From Scandinavium goeteborgense (GTDB taxonomy: Bacteria; Pseudomonadota; Gammaproteobacteria; Enterobacterales; Enterobacteriaceae), in contig NZ_CP054058.1 in the NCBI RefSeq assembly GCF_003935895.2, positions 2,399,177-2,463,176 of the forward strand: 64,000 bases of DNA. Direction: 5' to 3'. Each line of letters begins with the position of its first letter. The stretch's first letter is position 1. Position numbers and translations under genes: made by a program. The notes beneath the pieces were generated by a model that saw only the letters and a program-made list of their open reading frames with translations, did not search any database and was not told the DNA's origin. Positions 42,790-51,329 of the stretch are shown piece by piece.

Positions 42790-44227
42790 CATCCACCTCG
42801 TCAAATTCATAGCCGCTGGACTCGTCGTCCTTCAGCTTCTGCTGGTTCTGCTCTGCACTCACCACTCCCAGGTCCTGCCAGATTTGCGCGGTCTGTGCTT
42901 TCGCCAGGCCAGTCTGTGCCTGTTCGGATTCGGTCGGTTCGTCCAGAGGATTCCATACAATCTCGACATCGAGACACTCGCCGAATTCGGATTTGGTCAG
43001 CAGCTGATAATGATGGTTAAGGAAGGGCGTGCCGTGGTGCTCCTGAATCCCGGCCAGCGTTTCGCGGTAGGCGCCTGTTTCATACTCCCCCGTTGGGTTG
43101 AAACCTTTTGGGGAAGTGCCGAGCAGCCTTGTTGAAGGCATCTCAGCCACTGAAGCCGTGAGCTGGTATTCGGTCATGATTACCGTGTCGACATCACCAA
43201 GGGATGTTTCGTGCTGGGTGTAAACGTCATCAGTACCGAGGTTCATGAACCCGAAGTTGTCGCGAGATTCTGCCGCCAGTTGTTGCTTCTGCGTGTACGC
43301 ATCAGGATCCGTCATGGCCTCGTCGAGGTCCGTATTAATGACGTTCATGCGCTTCGACATGAGCAGTTGCGGCCCCTCATTCGCCGACCGTTCAGCACAA
43401 TAGACACGCTCCCAGATAAGCTGGGGTAGTGGCAGGCCGCCAAACTGATACGTCGGCTTCAGGACATCAGGCACTTCGGCATAACGGATAATCACCAAGT
43501 GCGAGCGGTGATATCGCTTCCCGGCAATGCGCCAGTAGGTCGGTTCGTAGAAGTTCGGTGCCGCGGGGTCGGACACATCCACGCCGTCGAGCTCAGGTGA
43601 GCACCAGTAAGGGTCAACCTGGCTGACCCCCTGATAACTCCCTTCCGCAACGCCGTCGATATTGAACGGCTTCTCATAGTACTTAGGGTCGTCATTCTTC
43701 ACGTTGAAGATGGCGATACGAATCCCGAATACTCGGTTGAAGCGTGCAAACTCCTGAACCTGGCGCTTGATGTCGCGTTTCCGGTCAATCTTCTCCAGCT
43801 GCTGAACCTGCTCCGGAGAAATGCCGGTAATCTTCCAGCCGTTGCGCGTGGCATCTTCTGGGGGAATTTTACAGGCGCGGTTAACAAGCCATTGCTGAGC
43901 CATTACGGCGCAGAGCTGGTAACCGATAAACCCTTGCGACAGGAACCAGCCAACAACGTTATCAGGCACACCGCCGAGTGTTGAAAAGCGATAGCCGGCT
44001 AACGGCGCTTGGGTGCAGGACTCATCCATCGCCCTGCCTTCACTGCTAACCGCCGTTGCATTACGCACAGGAAAAGCAGCTTTCTCGATGTCATCCAGGG
44101 TGAAATGCTTATGCTGGACGTGCGTCGAAAATACCCCTGAAATTTTTTTCTTCTCAGGTTCCGCTGCTGGCGCTACCTCTTCGAGAATTTTTGAGGGTTT
44201 AGGCCAGAACCATTTCAGCCATTTCAT
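42659..44227 (-). CDS. Portal protein (DUF1073 type)
   Basis: A 522-residue portal (GYRFSTLGGVPDNVVGWFLS; MAQQWLVNRACKIPPEDATR; RVYCAERSANEGPQLLMSKR; MPSTRLLGTSPKGFNPTGEY). It forms the dodecameric DNA channel. It overlaps the terminase stop by 4 bp. The acidic C-terminus is encoded in the stretch shared with the gpF-like gene. Confidence 0.88.
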   Translation of the reverse strand: MKWLKWFWPKPSKILEEVAPAAEPEKKKISGVFSTHVQHKHFTLDDIEKAAFPVRNATAVSSEGRAMDESCTQAPLAGYRFSTLGGVPDNVVGWFLSQGFIGYQLCAVMAQQWLVNRACKIPPEDATRNGWKITGISPEQVQQLEKIDRKRDIKRQVQEFARFNRVFGIRIAIFNVKNDDPKYYEKPFNIDGVAEGSYQGVSQVDPYWCSPELDGVDVSDPAAPNFYEPTYWRIAGKRYHRSHLVIIRYAEVPDVLKPTYQFGGLPLPQLIWERVYCAERSANEGPQLLMSKRMNVINTDLDEAMTDPDAYTQKQQLAAESRDNFGFMNLGTDDVYTQHETSLGDVDTVIMTEYQLTASVAEMPSTRLLGTSPKGFNPTGEYETGAYRETLAGIQEHHGTPFLNHHYQLLTKSEFGECLDVEIVWNPLDEPTESEQAQTGLAKAQTAQIWQDLGVVSAEQNQQKLKDDESSGYEFDEVDDGGDADAERLAKQISTLLQPAVPGTAVPAPTETTGRLDEGQPD

Positions 44228-45516
44228 CCGAATATGCCCTTTCCTTTTCTGCGGATCAGCCCATCCAGCGAATAGCGGACGGCATCCCAGCAGTGGTTGT
44301 TTTTATCTTCGATGACCGGCAGCACCTCGTTAGTGATGCGATCTGTTTTGTAGGAATAGAGCCGGGCTTCTTTGGCCGTCTCTTTGCATCGCGGGTGGAT
44401 AATGATTTTTTTGAAACCACGCAGGAAGGTGATGCCATCCTCAACGCTCCCCTGCCACTTTTTAGCGGAGGAGATATTGAAGCCCTGCGCTTTGATGTGG
44501 CTAATCGTCTCAGGCCTCGAGTTATCGGCTTTGATAGACCACTTGCGGGCCTCTGGAATGCCTGGGAATTTCGCTTCGTCAGTGACCTTCCACTCTTCAA
44601 GCTGCTTCGCTTTGGCGCCGCTTTTGCCAGCGTAAAACTTCCACATGTCGTCGAGTTCAACGTGTTTCCCGTACGCCTCGTATTCGATGTGCAGGCAGTT
44701 ATCGAGGATAAAACCGCGGATAAGTGTCGACGGGTCTTCTGCAAACCCGAAGTCCCCACCAAACAGCAGACGGTCTGCTTTTTGCCAGAGGTCATCAGAG
44801 AAGCTCTGAACCACATAGCGATTAGCCAGTACCTGCTTGTTGGAGTTTTCGAGATAAGCACCTTCCCATATCCACGCATAATCGGCGTAGTCCAATACCG
44901 CGAGGTCATCCTGCCGTTCTTCTTCCAGAACGTCGGGGAACCACGGGTTATCGTTGAAGTTCATCTCAACGAAAATAGAGTTCTTTGGAGGAGTCTTTCT
45001 GAATCGCTTATCAGTAGCGCTGCCGTCTTTTTCCGGGTTCCACGTCACCCAAATTTCGGAACCCTTCTCGCGCACCGTGGGGCGAAGTTTTTTCCAGGCA
45101 ATGTCGGATACTGATTCGGCTTCATCGACCCAGGCCAGCAAGATACGGGCCTTTGATTTGATACTGTCGAGGTTATGACGCAGACCACAGAACACGAAAC
45201 TAACCCGGCGGTTTTTGGTGCGGATGTACTTCTCACCGATATCGAAATAGTTATTGAGCCAGGGAACGGAGCGTATTGCCTGCTTCACCTCTTCCATACT
45301 CGATTCTTCGAGGGAGTTCATGTATTCGCGGCCACAGAGGATGACGCCGCTAATACCTTCCTCTGCTTTCTCATACGCGCGAACGGCGCTCATCAATGCA
45401 AAGGTACGAGTTTTCCCCGAACCACGGCCACCATAGGAGCCACGATAACGAACATTTTCAGCGGTGAAGACAGGTACGAGTTTCGCGGGGATCTGGAGAT
45501 CAACTGTTTCCCCCAT
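44224..45516 (-). CDS. Terminase large subunit (PBSX type)
   Basis: A 430-residue packaging motor. The ATPase has Walker A GGRGSGKT near residues 30-37 and Walker B LLAWVDEAE near residue 130. The RNase-H-like nuclease has acidic residues in GGDFGFAEDP, ADNSRPETI and CWDAVRYSLDGL. It cuts concatemers and pumps DNA through the portal. It overlaps the small subunit gene by 17 bp. Confidence 0.93.
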   Translation of the reverse strand: MGETVDLQIPAKLVPVFTAENVRYRGSYGGRGSGKTRTFALMSAVRAYEKAEEGISGVILCGREYMNSLEESSMEEVKQAIRSVPWLNNYFDIGEKYIRTKNRRVSFVFCGLRHNLDSIKSKARILLAWVDEAESVSDIAWKKLRPTVREKGSEIWVTWNPEKDGSATDKRFRKTPPKNSIFVEMNFNDNPWFPDVLEEERQDDLAVLDYADYAWIWEGAYLENSNKQVLANRYVVQSFSDDLWQKADRLLFGGDFGFAEDPSTLIRGFILDNCLHIEYEAYGKHVELDDMWKFYAGKSGAKAKQLEEWKVTDEAKFPGIPEARKWSIKADNSRPETISHIKAQGFNISSAKKWQGSVEDGITFLRGFKKIIIHPRCKETAKEARLYSYKTDRITNEVLPVIEDKNNHCWDAVRYSLDGLIRRKGKGIFG

Positions 45517-46114
45517 CTGGCGAAACTCCTACTAAGCGAATAACGGTTGGTTTTTGGATAAGGCTTCCATCAGGGTTAGTGAGTTCGTTCTGCACTACCT
45601 TCGGTGCTTCCCATCCCTGTAGTTCTGCGAGCTGTTTAATGGCCGCCTTTGGATCGTGAAGTTTTATCTTCAACCCCTGCGGTCCGGCGGTTAGTTCCGC
45701 GATGGCAGCCAATGCTTCTGGCGTGACGAGAGCAGAGTCTTTGAAGCTCCACGAGGCCTGCATGATTGGGTTACCTTCTTCATCTTCACCAATCATACCG
45801 TTACGAAATTCGGCCAGGTCGAACAATGATGCTCGCCCGAGCGAAGTCAGTCGCCTCAGTGCTTCTTCGCGACCCATGATGGCCTCATCTACGACCTCGC
45901 CCTGAACTGATTTGAGGAACGCCACAACGTTAACATTTGCATACATCCGCGACGCAGCTGCACGCATCGCATCGCCTTTGGCTTTCCCTTTGGCGGCCTT
46001 GTAAGCGTCGGTCTGGTTCTTGCCTTTGATGAGGGCCAATGAGAATTTTTGTTGAAGTGGAGTCAGCGCATCGAAAAGGTGCTGCTGCTCTGATGTGAGC
46101 TTTTTCGATGTCAT
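45500..46114 (-). CDS. Terminase small subunit
   Basis: A 204-residue DNA-recognition subunit (LTPLQQKFSLALIKGKNQTD; MRAAASRMYANVNVVAFLKS; MGREEALRRLTSLGRASLFD). The N-terminal HTH-like region should bind pac/cos. First gene of the packaging-head block. A 108-bp gap separates it from the divergent DUF2158 gene. Confidence 0.85.
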   Translation of the reverse strand: MTSKKLTSEQQHLFDALTPLQQKFSLALIKGKNQTDAYKAAKGKAKGDAMRAAASRMYANVNVVAFLKSVQGEVVDEAIMGREEALRRLTSLGRASLFDLAEFRNGMIGEDEEGNPIMQASWSFKDSALVTPEALAAIAELTAGPQGLKIKLHDPKAAIKQLAELQGWEAPKVVQNELTNPDGSLIQKPTVIRLVGVSPDGGNS

Positions 46115-46222
46115 GGATGCTCCGCTAATTATTTGACAAATATCAATCTTCTGGCCTTGAAAGTGATTTATTCACCTCAAGATCTGTTACTGGCATTTCG
46201 CCAACTTATGAGGATTTAAGCC

Positions 46223-46420
46223 ATGCCAAAAGCTTCACCTAATTCGTCACAACCCTCATTCAATGTAGGAGATTTGGTTGTCTTAAAATCTGGAGGCCCA
46301 GAAATGACAATCAAGTTTGTTTATCAAGATGAGATTCTTTGTCAGTGGTTTGCAGGCAAAAAATTGGAGCAGGGTCGTTTTGCTCATGATTCATTAACAA
46401 CACCAAGCCCAAAGCCGTAG
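46223..46420 (+). CDS. DUF2158 (YodC-like) small protein
   Basis: A 65-residue protein (FNVGDLVVLKSGGPEMTIKF; ILCQWFAGKKLEQGRFAHDS) of the DUF2158 family. It runs against the late operon, between the lysis and packaging genes, so it is likely expressed in the lysogen. Its stop precedes a DUF6953-like frame. Function unknown. Confidence 0.75.
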   Translation: MPKASPNSSQPSFNVGDLVVLKSGGPEMTIKFVYQDEILCQWFAGKKLEQGRFAHDSLTTPSPKP

Positions 46421-46464
46421 ACCCAAGCAATACTGCGTTATCTGTTAGTGATGTTACACAGTGG

Positions 46465-46704
46465 ATGATGTCTACGCTTGCTTCGGAAGGGAGCCTGTAT
46501 CAACAGGATGTTGTAGACTATTTGGTGAAATCATCTAACGAGCAGCATCTTAAAGAAAATGCAGATGGAAACCAGGCTCTATCAACCAAAGTCATAAATA
46601 CCTTCCGAGTTGACAGCGGTGAAAATGTTGTTTGGGTCAAACCAGATAAGTACTGGCGATATCGGGTTGCTGAAGACGAATCGGGTCGTGAAGCACGCGG
46701 TTAA
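46465..46704 (+). CDS. DUF6953-like protein, N-terminus uncertain
   Basis: From ATG 46465, 79 residues (SEGSLYQQDVVDYLVKSSNE; VINTFRVDSGENVVWVKPDK) match the DUF6953 pattern. The family N-terminus is also encoded just upstream in the same frame (TALSVSDVTQWMMSTLA), but no ATG, GTG or TTG precedes it before a stop. So either an atypical start (ATT), a shift from the DUF2158 frame, or loss of the original start is involved. Partner of the DUF2158 gene by position. Confidence 0.55.
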   Translation: MMSTLASEGSLYQQDVVDYLVKSSNEQHLKENADGNQALSTKVINTFRVDSGENVVWVKPDKYWRYRVAEDESGREARG

Positions 46705-46767
46705 CGTTAGGGCGATAACTTCGCCCTTCGCTGAGCCATTACGATGGGCCTGCCCATTGTGATGGCA

Positions 46768-46790
46768 ACAAAAAACCGCCCGGAGGCGGC
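46768..46790 (-). terminator. Terminator of the small minus-strand gene
   Basis: CCGCC (46776-46780) / GGCGG (46785-46789) with loop CGGA and an A6 run on the plus strand (T6 on the minus strand), 5 bp after the stop codon of the 46795-47031 gene. Confidence 0.8.
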
Positions 46791-46794
46791 ATGC

Positions 46795-47031
46795 TTAAAT
46801 TTTTTCATATTCGTCTATGTGATAAAGGTGAATGAACTTTTCATCCGGCCCACCAAATATCGCTGTAATAGAATCCTCATCCCTACCTGAAACAACGATA
46901 TGTTTCCCCCTCGAATCAGGCATAAACATAGCCTTCACTACATGTTCCAGATGGTGCCTGAACTGCGCATGCAGCTCCTTTTCCTCTTCAAAAGGGATGT
47001 TTTCTGTAAGTTCAAAATATCGGTATGCCAT
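46795..47031 (-). CDS. Hypothetical phage protein
   Basis: A 78-residue protein (MAYRYFELTENIPFEEEKEL; FRHHLEHVVKAMFMPDSRGK). ATG 47031 is favoured because AAGGAG lies 6 bp before it; a longer frame to 47082 lacks a site. It has its own terminator and follows the lysis cassette. No family recognised. Confidence 0.6.
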   Translation of the reverse strand: MAYRYFELTENIPFEEEKELHAQFRHHLEHVVKAMFMPDSRGKHIVVSGRDEDSITAIFGGPDEKFIHLYHIDEYEKI

Positions 47032-47152
47032 GCGGTTCTCCTTATATGAACGCATCCCATATTCGAAGAATTTCAGTAACACGGCAATAACAAAATAATT
47101 AAAGAAAAGGTCCGTTATCGAAGCCCCGCGATGAAGGGCTTCTGTAATGCCA

Positions 47153-47617
47153 TCAGTTGCACTGAGTGTTGATGTATTCCTGCAGCGCTCTCAGGGCTGT
47201 TTGGTCGCTGATGATTCCGGACCGGATACCGAGAACGTTTCGTCCAGCAACTGGAGAGAGTTCGACGGAGACATCATCGCCCACGCTGGCGGTGCCGGTG
47301 GTTTCGGTATTGGCTGGCACTGGACAATTGCCTTTGACGAGCACCCGCCCACCATTATCAAGCTTGCGCTGAAGAGCATCATTCTCAGCTTTGGCATCTG
47401 CCAGCTCCTTTGTGTATTTGGCATCGAGCGCAGCGACATCACGTTGCCTGGTCTGCATATCAGTAATGGTGGCGTTCGCCAGTCCCAACGCCTTAGTTTT
47501 ATCATCACGCTGCTTTTTGTATTCGATGGCGTTGTGGCGATAGTGATCGACCATCAAAGCCATGGCGATCAGCAGTGCAATGATGATAGCGCCGATAACA
47601 ACAGTGACCTTCCCCAT
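47153..47617 (-). CDS. Rz: Rz, inner-membrane spanin
   Basis: A 154-residue i-spanin: N-terminal transmembrane helix (VVIGAIIIALLIAMALMVD) and a long periplasmic coiled coil (KTKALGLANATITDMQTRQR; YTKELADAKAENDALQRKL). With Rz1 it fuses the inner and outer membranes as the last step of lysis. It starts at the endolysin stop (1-bp overlap) and wholly contains the rz1 frame. Confidence 0.88.
   Translation of the reverse strand: MGKVTVVIGAIIIALLIAMALMVDHYRHNAIEYKKQRDDKTKALGLANATITDMQTRQRDVAALDAKYTKELADAKAENDALQRKLDNGGRVLVKGNCPVPANTETTGTASVGDDVSVELSPVAGRNVLGIRSGIISDQTALRALQEYINTQCN
47191..47397 (-). CDS. Rz1: Rz1, outer-membrane spanin lipoprotein nested in Rz
   Basis: A 68-residue lipoprotein in the +1 frame inside Rz. 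The signal MPKLRMMLFSASLIMVGGC ends in lipobox VGGC and the mature part is proline-rich (QPIPKPPAPPAWAM), the classic Rz1 pattern. ATG 47397 is chosen; 47382 is a second option. The nested layout matches lambda Rz/Rz1. Confidence 0.85.
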   Translation of the reverse strand: MPKLRMMLFSASLIMVGGCSSKAIVQCQPIPKPPAPPAWAMMSPSNSLQLLDETFSVSGPESSATKQP

Positions 47618-48180
47618 CAGAACACTCCCGGTGCCGACGGTGGGGTGCCCGGATTAAGCGGCCCGAATCCATCATCCATTTTCTGAGGCTTTTCTTTCCA
47701 CTCGCAGACTTCGCGCTCAAGGTCGCGCCGGGAAATAAGCCCCTTCCACTGCTTGCCACCGGCATATGTCCAGCGCTGCAACTCTTTGCACGCGCCGGGA
47801 ACGTCGCCTGTGTTCAGTTTCTTAAGTAACGTTGAACTGGCGAAAGCACCAGAGCCAACGTTATAGGTGAAGGAGTAAAGCGCGGCGCGGGTAGGCTCCG
47901 GGATGCGAACCTTGATCCGCGGGTCGATGGCGTTTGCCACCTTTCGCAGATCTGCCTTCAGTAAGTTGTCGCACTCCTTGTCGGTATAGCGGTGACCGCG
48001 ACGAATATCGGCGCCGGTGTGACCATCGCAAACAGTCCAGACTCCGACGACATCCTGATATGCGTAATAACGACGCCCTTCCAGTCCATCAGCATTGCCC
48101 AGCATGACAGAAGCAATGGCGATCGCCCCTGTACCGCTAGCAATGGCACCCACCAGTTTATTCCTGAGTGTCGGGTTCAT
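47617..48180 (-). CDS. SAR endolysin (lysozyme, GH24)
   Basis: A 187-residue R-type lysozyme with the catalytic E-x8-D-x5-T spread ([20 protein letters not shown], then GHT). The N-terminus ([20 protein letters not shown]) is weakly hydrophobic and rich in Gly/Ala, which marks a signal-anchor-release sequence: the enzyme is exported by Sec, tethered and released when the pinholin depolarises the membrane. AGGAG precedes the ATG. Overlaps the holin stop by 23 bp. Confidence 0.9.
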   Translation of the reverse strand: MNPTLRNKLVGAIASGTGAIAIASVMLGNADGLEGRRYYAYQDVVGVWTVCDGHTGADIRRGHRYTDKECDNLLKADLRKVANAIDPRIKVRIPEPTRAALYSFTYNVGSGAFASSTLLKKLNTGDVPGACKELQRWTYAGGKQWKGLISRRDLEREVCEWKEKPQKMDDGFGPLNPGTPPSAPGVF

Positions 48181-48382
48181 CCTGGCTCCTGTTTCGGCGG
48201 TTTTCTTCGCGGATTTTGAAGTAGAGGTTTGTTAGATAGGTTAATACGGCAATGATAATGCCGACCAGCACACCGATAGCGTTCCACTGCTCAGGGCTGT
48301 AGGCGTTTAGCATTCCGTTGAGGATGCTCCCAGCAGAAGCGCCATAGGCCGCACCAGTGGTTATTTTTTCCATTCGATACAT
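48158..48382 (-). CDS. S21-type pinholin with dual start
   Basis: A 74-residue protein close to phage 21 S. It has M-Y-R-M at the start, TM1 rich in small residues ([20 protein letters not shown]), TM2 ([20 protein letters not shown]) and a charged tail ([10 protein letters not shown]). Two ATGs at 48382 and 48373 would give an antiholin (extra Arg) and a pinholin. GGAGGTGA is placed for the first. Pinholins only depolarise the membrane and need a SAR endolysin, which follows directly. Confidence 0.88.
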   Translation of the reverse strand: MYRMEKITTGAAYGASAGSILNGMLNAYSPEQWNAIGVLVGIIIAVLTYLTNLYFKIREENRRNRSQDEPDTQE

Positions 48383-48583
48383 GCTCTCACCTCCGAAGTT
48401 GTCGGGGTGCTGTGTCGTTGTAGAGGAAAGCGCCTCACCCAATGCAATCAAAGGTAAGTGGTTAGCTGTATGGATGGGCGCGAATAAAAAAGCCCGCGAC
48501 ATGGCGAGCAATATGAGGGTATGGCATTGAGCCGAATAGCTCTTGTAATCGGCTCGCATATTGAGCCGAATAATTTCAGGCAA

Positions 48584-48609
48584 ATAAAAAGCCCTGCTTT
48601 CGCAAGGCT
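48584..48609 (-). terminator. Terminator upstream of the lysis cassette
   Basis: AGCC(C)TGC / GCA(A)GGCT stem (48590-48597 / 48602-48609) with T5 on the minus strand. It closes the small gene at 48641-48832 and must be read through by Q-modified polymerase to express lysis genes. Confidence 0.7.
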
Positions 48610-48640
48610 CTGAGCTCAGCTTATAAAATCGGGCTTGGAG

Positions 48641-48832
48641 CTAAAGTTCCGGTTCTTCTATGGGCCCGGAGAGGACTTCAACTTCTCCGTTATTGCACAG
48701 GTCATGGCCCCTGGTGACATACCACACACCAATGACTTCATCCCCTGAATCAAAGTCGTAACCCGCTTCAGGAGTGTAGTAGGCAATCTGTCTCCCACCG
48801 TTATGCTGAATCCAGTAGTAACCTTCTTTCAT
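48641..48832 (-). CDS. Small hypothetical protein between Q and the lysis genes
   Basis: A 63-residue protein (MKEGYYWIQHNGGRQIAYYT; EVIGVWYVTRGHDLCNNGEV) preceded by GGGAGGTGG. The YYWIQ...GVWYV..G pattern is frequent in small enteric phage proteins of unknown role. It lies between two terminators. Confidence 0.65.
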   Translation of the reverse strand: MKEGYYWIQHNGGRQIAYYTPEAGYDFDSGDEVIGVWYVTRGHDLCNNGEVEVLSGPIEEPEL

Positions 48833-48933
48833 AGCCACCTCCCATTAGAGTATGAGAAGTATAAGCCTGATAAAGAACGATGGCTGCCAAAATTAGTACA
48901 GGCGAAATGAAGAGCAAATGTATAGAAGAAGGC

Positions 48934-48966
48934 AATAAAAAAGCCCAAGGCGTTAACCTCGGGCTT
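48934..48966 (-). terminator. Terminator downstream of Q
   Basis: AAGCCC(A)AGG (48941-48950) / CCT(C)GGGCTT (48957-48966) with a T-run on the minus strand. It lies 68 bp past the Q stop codon and is a candidate early-late boundary acted on by Q (tR'-like). Confidence 0.78.
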
Positions 48967-49033
48967 AAATTCTTTTTCTGTCGACAACCAAAGCTATGGC
49001 GACGATATCAGATTTACACGAAATATAGCCCTT

Positions 49034-49723
49034 TCAGTTCGGTTTTGCAATAACTTGCTCGCAATTAGCTGCCTTTTGTTGTGAACGTAATCGAGTTACT
49101 GCAATCAATGCTCCGGTATCAAGCCGGGTAAAAGCGTCACGCATTGCCAACCAGTGAGGAAGATAAGTTTCTGTCCAGGTGGATTTAGCAACACCAGCCA
49201 GCGACGCCAGCAGTTGATATTCATATGTCTCGTACCCTGCTAACTCGGCTTTGACGTCCTGTGCCGCCAGCCAGATCAGTTGTTTCAATCGCTCCATAGT
49301 CTTCCCGGCCATCTTGCGCGCGCCCAAGAGCTCTTTGAATTCGGCCCATGCCCATTGTGTTATCGTCACCTGGTATTCGAAGCGAATATTCTCGCTGTAG
49401 CTCCAGAGCAGCCACGCCTTTTGGTGCTCATCGAGAGACAGTACCGCCCGCCGCCATGAGGCAGTGCCAAACTCTACCGGCTGAACCAGCGCGATGGATG
49501 AACTCTTGGCGCGTGACTGCCGCCCGGGAATAGCTGGGCAGCTCGGATTCACCATGCGTCCGGTTACCGGGTCGACAATCTTCTTGCGCCCCCGACTGCG
49601 TGCCGTCGCGGTAAATTGCGCGTTCTCAGCGAAAGCGACCAGTTGCCCTTTTGTCGCCCCACTCAGATCGGCAGTCGCAATAATCAGCTGCTGGCGTATA
49701 AATTCCAGGTGTTGAGTGTTCAT
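49034..49723 (-). CDS. Q-type late antiterminator
   Basis: A 229-residue protein ([57 protein letters not shown]) of the phage antitermination Q family (phage 82-like). It would load on RNA polymerase near the late promoter and allow read-through of the terminators around 48.6 and 48.95 kb into lysis and structural genes. Its ATG overlaps a 46-codon gene. Confidence 0.88.
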   Translation of the reverse strand: MNTQHLEFIRQQLIIATADLSGATKGQLVAFAENAQFTATARSRGRKKIVDPVTGRMVNPSCPAIPGRQSRAKSSSIALVQPVEFGTASWRRAVLSLDEHQKAWLLWSYSENIRFEYQVTITQWAWAEFKELLGARKMAGKTMERLKQLIWLAAQDVKAELAGYETYEYQLLASLAGVAKSTWTETYLPHWLAMRDAFTRLDTGALIAVTRLRSQQKAANCEQVIAKPN

Positions 49724-49860
49724 GCTGATGCTCCTGCTCTCTGGTAAATACGAATGAGGTTCTTTAGGATCCGGTAGTCAATGAGTACGGAGCCCGGACG
49801 GCGATAAATGCGAAGGCTTTGCCAGCGCCGGCGGAGTGATTCGATGAGTTCTGGTTTCAC
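49720..49860 (-). CDS. 46-residue phage protein preceding Q
   Basis: Reads from GTG 49860: [20 protein letters not shown] and on to a stop that overlaps the Q start (ATGA). Its own start overlaps the RusA stop (GTGA). Very basic and helical; conserved small genes of this kind often precede Q in lambdoid phages. Function unknown. Confidence 0.68.
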   Translation of the reverse strand: MKPELIESLRRRWQSLRIYRRPGSVLIDYRILKNLIRIYQRAGASA

Positions 49861-50219
49861 GCGGCCTCCAGTTCAGTAATGGTCAGTTCAAGCTTTCCAC
49901 CTTTGACCATTGGCATACGCTTAACCCGGTAATCGTCGACCTGCTGGTCGTCCTGCCAGAACCCAGCCTTAGTCAGCGCATCGAAGGCAGCCTTTTGCAG
50001 ATTGTCCAGATCCCGGCGGCGGCGATCAGGCATATGGCACTCGATGCTAATCTTCACCGGCACCTTGATTCCGATGTCCAACATCGCTTCTTTGATAAGC
50101 TGCGTGACGGCGGTCCTGTAGGCCAGCCCTTCGGTGCTGATGTGTGTCCGCCCGCGATTATGCCGGTAGTAGCGGTTGTTGCTTGGCGGCCAGGGCAGCG
50201 TGATGTTGTACGTATTCAT
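49857..50219 (-). CDS. rusA: RusA, Holliday junction resolvase
   Basis: A 120-residue RusA-family endonuclease ([52 protein letters not shown]). The catalytic aspartates lie in DLDN and QVDD. ATG 50219 gives the family length. It resolves branched DNA before packaging. Part of the nin-like block with 4-bp overlaps on both sides. Confidence 0.93.
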   Translation of the reverse strand: MNTYNITLPWPPSNNRYYRHNRGRTHISTEGLAYRTAVTQLIKEAMLDIGIKVPVKISIECHMPDRRRRDLDNLQKAAFDALTKAGFWQDDQQVDDYRVKRMPMVKGGKLELTITELEAA

Positions 50220-50506
50220 GCCTTCACCTTCCCTTCTTTCAGCCAGATAACCTGTGTACGCGCCATACCTTCCAGAGCGCACTCCTTTGCATACTCCGCT
50301 TCAACAAAGTGAGTCCGGCGGTCCATTTCGTCGTGACAGCTTGAGCACGCGATGGTGGCGATTAGGTCAGGTGGTTTGATGCCGGTGCCGCACAGACCAG
50401 CCAGTCGAATATGGGCCAGCACAGATGTCTCAGTGTTTCCGTTGCACACGCCAGGGATCCGCACCTGACACTCACGACCGCGCGCTGCTTGCCGTAAATC
50501 AGCCAT
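50216..50506 (-). CDS. DUF1364 (YbcO-like) HNH-type nuclease
   Basis: A 96-residue protein ([56 protein letters not shown]) of the YbcO/DUF1364 family. It has a Cys-His set of an HNH/zinc-binding type. In other lambdoid phages it lies in the nin region next to RusA, as here. Confidence 0.85.
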   Translation of the reverse strand: MADLRQAARGRECQVRIPGVCNGNTETSVLAHIRLAGLCGTGIKPPDLIATIACSSCHDEMDRRTHFVEAEYAKECALEGMARTQVIWLKEGKVKA

Positions 50507-50669
50507 GATTCCTCCTTGCCGCCAGGCGCAGCCACTTCTGATCCACCAGGTTTGCGGTGTAGCCTTTAAGTGTTGGGATTTCGGACGGCTTCAGTACCGG
50601 CTTACGCTCACGGCGCGCGGGTACCTTGAAGATGTGATTGTTGCAGACTCGAGCAAGAGGGTTTTTCAT
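50499..50669 (-). CDS. NinE-like small basic protein
   Basis: A 56-residue protein (MKNPLARVCNNHIFKVPARR; LKGYTANLVDQKWLRLAARR). The ending YTA.L.D..WLR..AR matches lambda NinE. The start overlaps the NinB stop (TGATG) and its end overlaps the DUF1364 start by 8 bp. Function of the family is unknown. Confidence 0.72.
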   Translation of the reverse strand: MKNPLARVCNNHIFKVPARRERKPVLKPSEIPTLKGYTANLVDQKWLRLAARRNHG

Positions 50670-51124
50670 CAAGCCTCCTGCTTTTCGCGCAGCTGCTGGA
50701 ATTCACAGCCGTTGGGGATCGTCAGTGCCAGGCCGAACTGAGCGCACCACATCTCAACCTTACACAGGAAAATATGCATCTCGCCGGTGTCGAGGTCAGC
50801 AGTGTGCCGCGGTTCCCAGGTTGTAGTTTTCTCGCCGGTGACGAAATCGGTGTAGGTAACCTCTTCGCTGCCGAGGTAAGTTTTCTTGAGGTTGCGCTTT
50901 ACCCACTCCGGCGTAGCATCAGTGCGCCCGGACTTGATGAGGTATTCGCTAATTTCGGTGTACCACATGTGGCTGAGCGCGTTCTGTGACAGACTGCGTT
51001 TATCGCGCCACTGTTTGACCTGAAGGCGCAGAGGCTGACCGGCAGCGAGTTGCTCCTGTAGCATCTGACCGATGGCAGCGAAGTTACCTGCATGCAGCTT
51101 GATACCGCAGTGAGGGATATTCAT
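50669..51124 (-). CDS. ninB: NinB, recombination mediator
   Basis: A 151-residue NinB-family protein (LVKQWRDKRSLSQN-like VKQWRDKRSLSQNALSHMWY; TPEWVKRNLKKTYLG; HIFLCKVEMWCAQFGLALTI). Lambda NinB (Orf) binds SSB-coated DNA and helps load the annealing protein, which fits with the ERF gene in the left operon. ATG 51124 chosen for family length. Confidence 0.9.
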   Translation of the reverse strand: MNIPHCGIKLHAGNFAAIGQMLQEQLAAGQPLRLQVKQWRDKRSLSQNALSHMWYTEISEYLIKSGRTDATPEWVKRNLKKTYLGSEEVTYTDFVTGEKTTTWEPRHTADLDTGEMHIFLCKVEMWCAQFGLALTIPNGCEFQQLREKQEA

Positions 51125-51243
51125 ACGCCACCTCCGAGAGGTAACGCAGAATGCAGGAAATCGCAGGTGCATTTCTGCATCTGTGACTTGTGGGAATGTG
51201 TTCTGATTGTCGTTTGCACTTTGAGTCCCCTCAAAGCGCAGAA

Positions 51244-51272
51244 GTCACCGGAGTTGTTCAGGCTCCGGTGAC
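51244..51272. terminator. Perfect 10-bp hairpin upstream of ninB
   Basis: GTCACCGGAG (51244-51253) / CTCCGGTGAC (51263-51272) with a 9-nt loop in the 205-bp gap between ninB and the zinc-ribbon gene. It has no T-run on either side, so it may be a processing or Rho-linked hairpin rather than an intrinsic terminator. Confidence 0.45.
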
Positions 51273-51329
51273 ATGATTATGGCGGGTTGATTGCTGAAAA
51301 TCAATTTGTGGATAGCGACAAAAAACTAT

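Noticed and set aside
47120..47142. GAAGCCC/GGGCTTC hairpin as terminator after Rz
   Set aside because: Stem is present but no T-run follows on the minus strand; not listed as a terminator.
47147..47686. Plus-strand 179-codon frame over Rz/Rz1
   Set aside because: Antisense to two functionally clear spanin genes in two frames.
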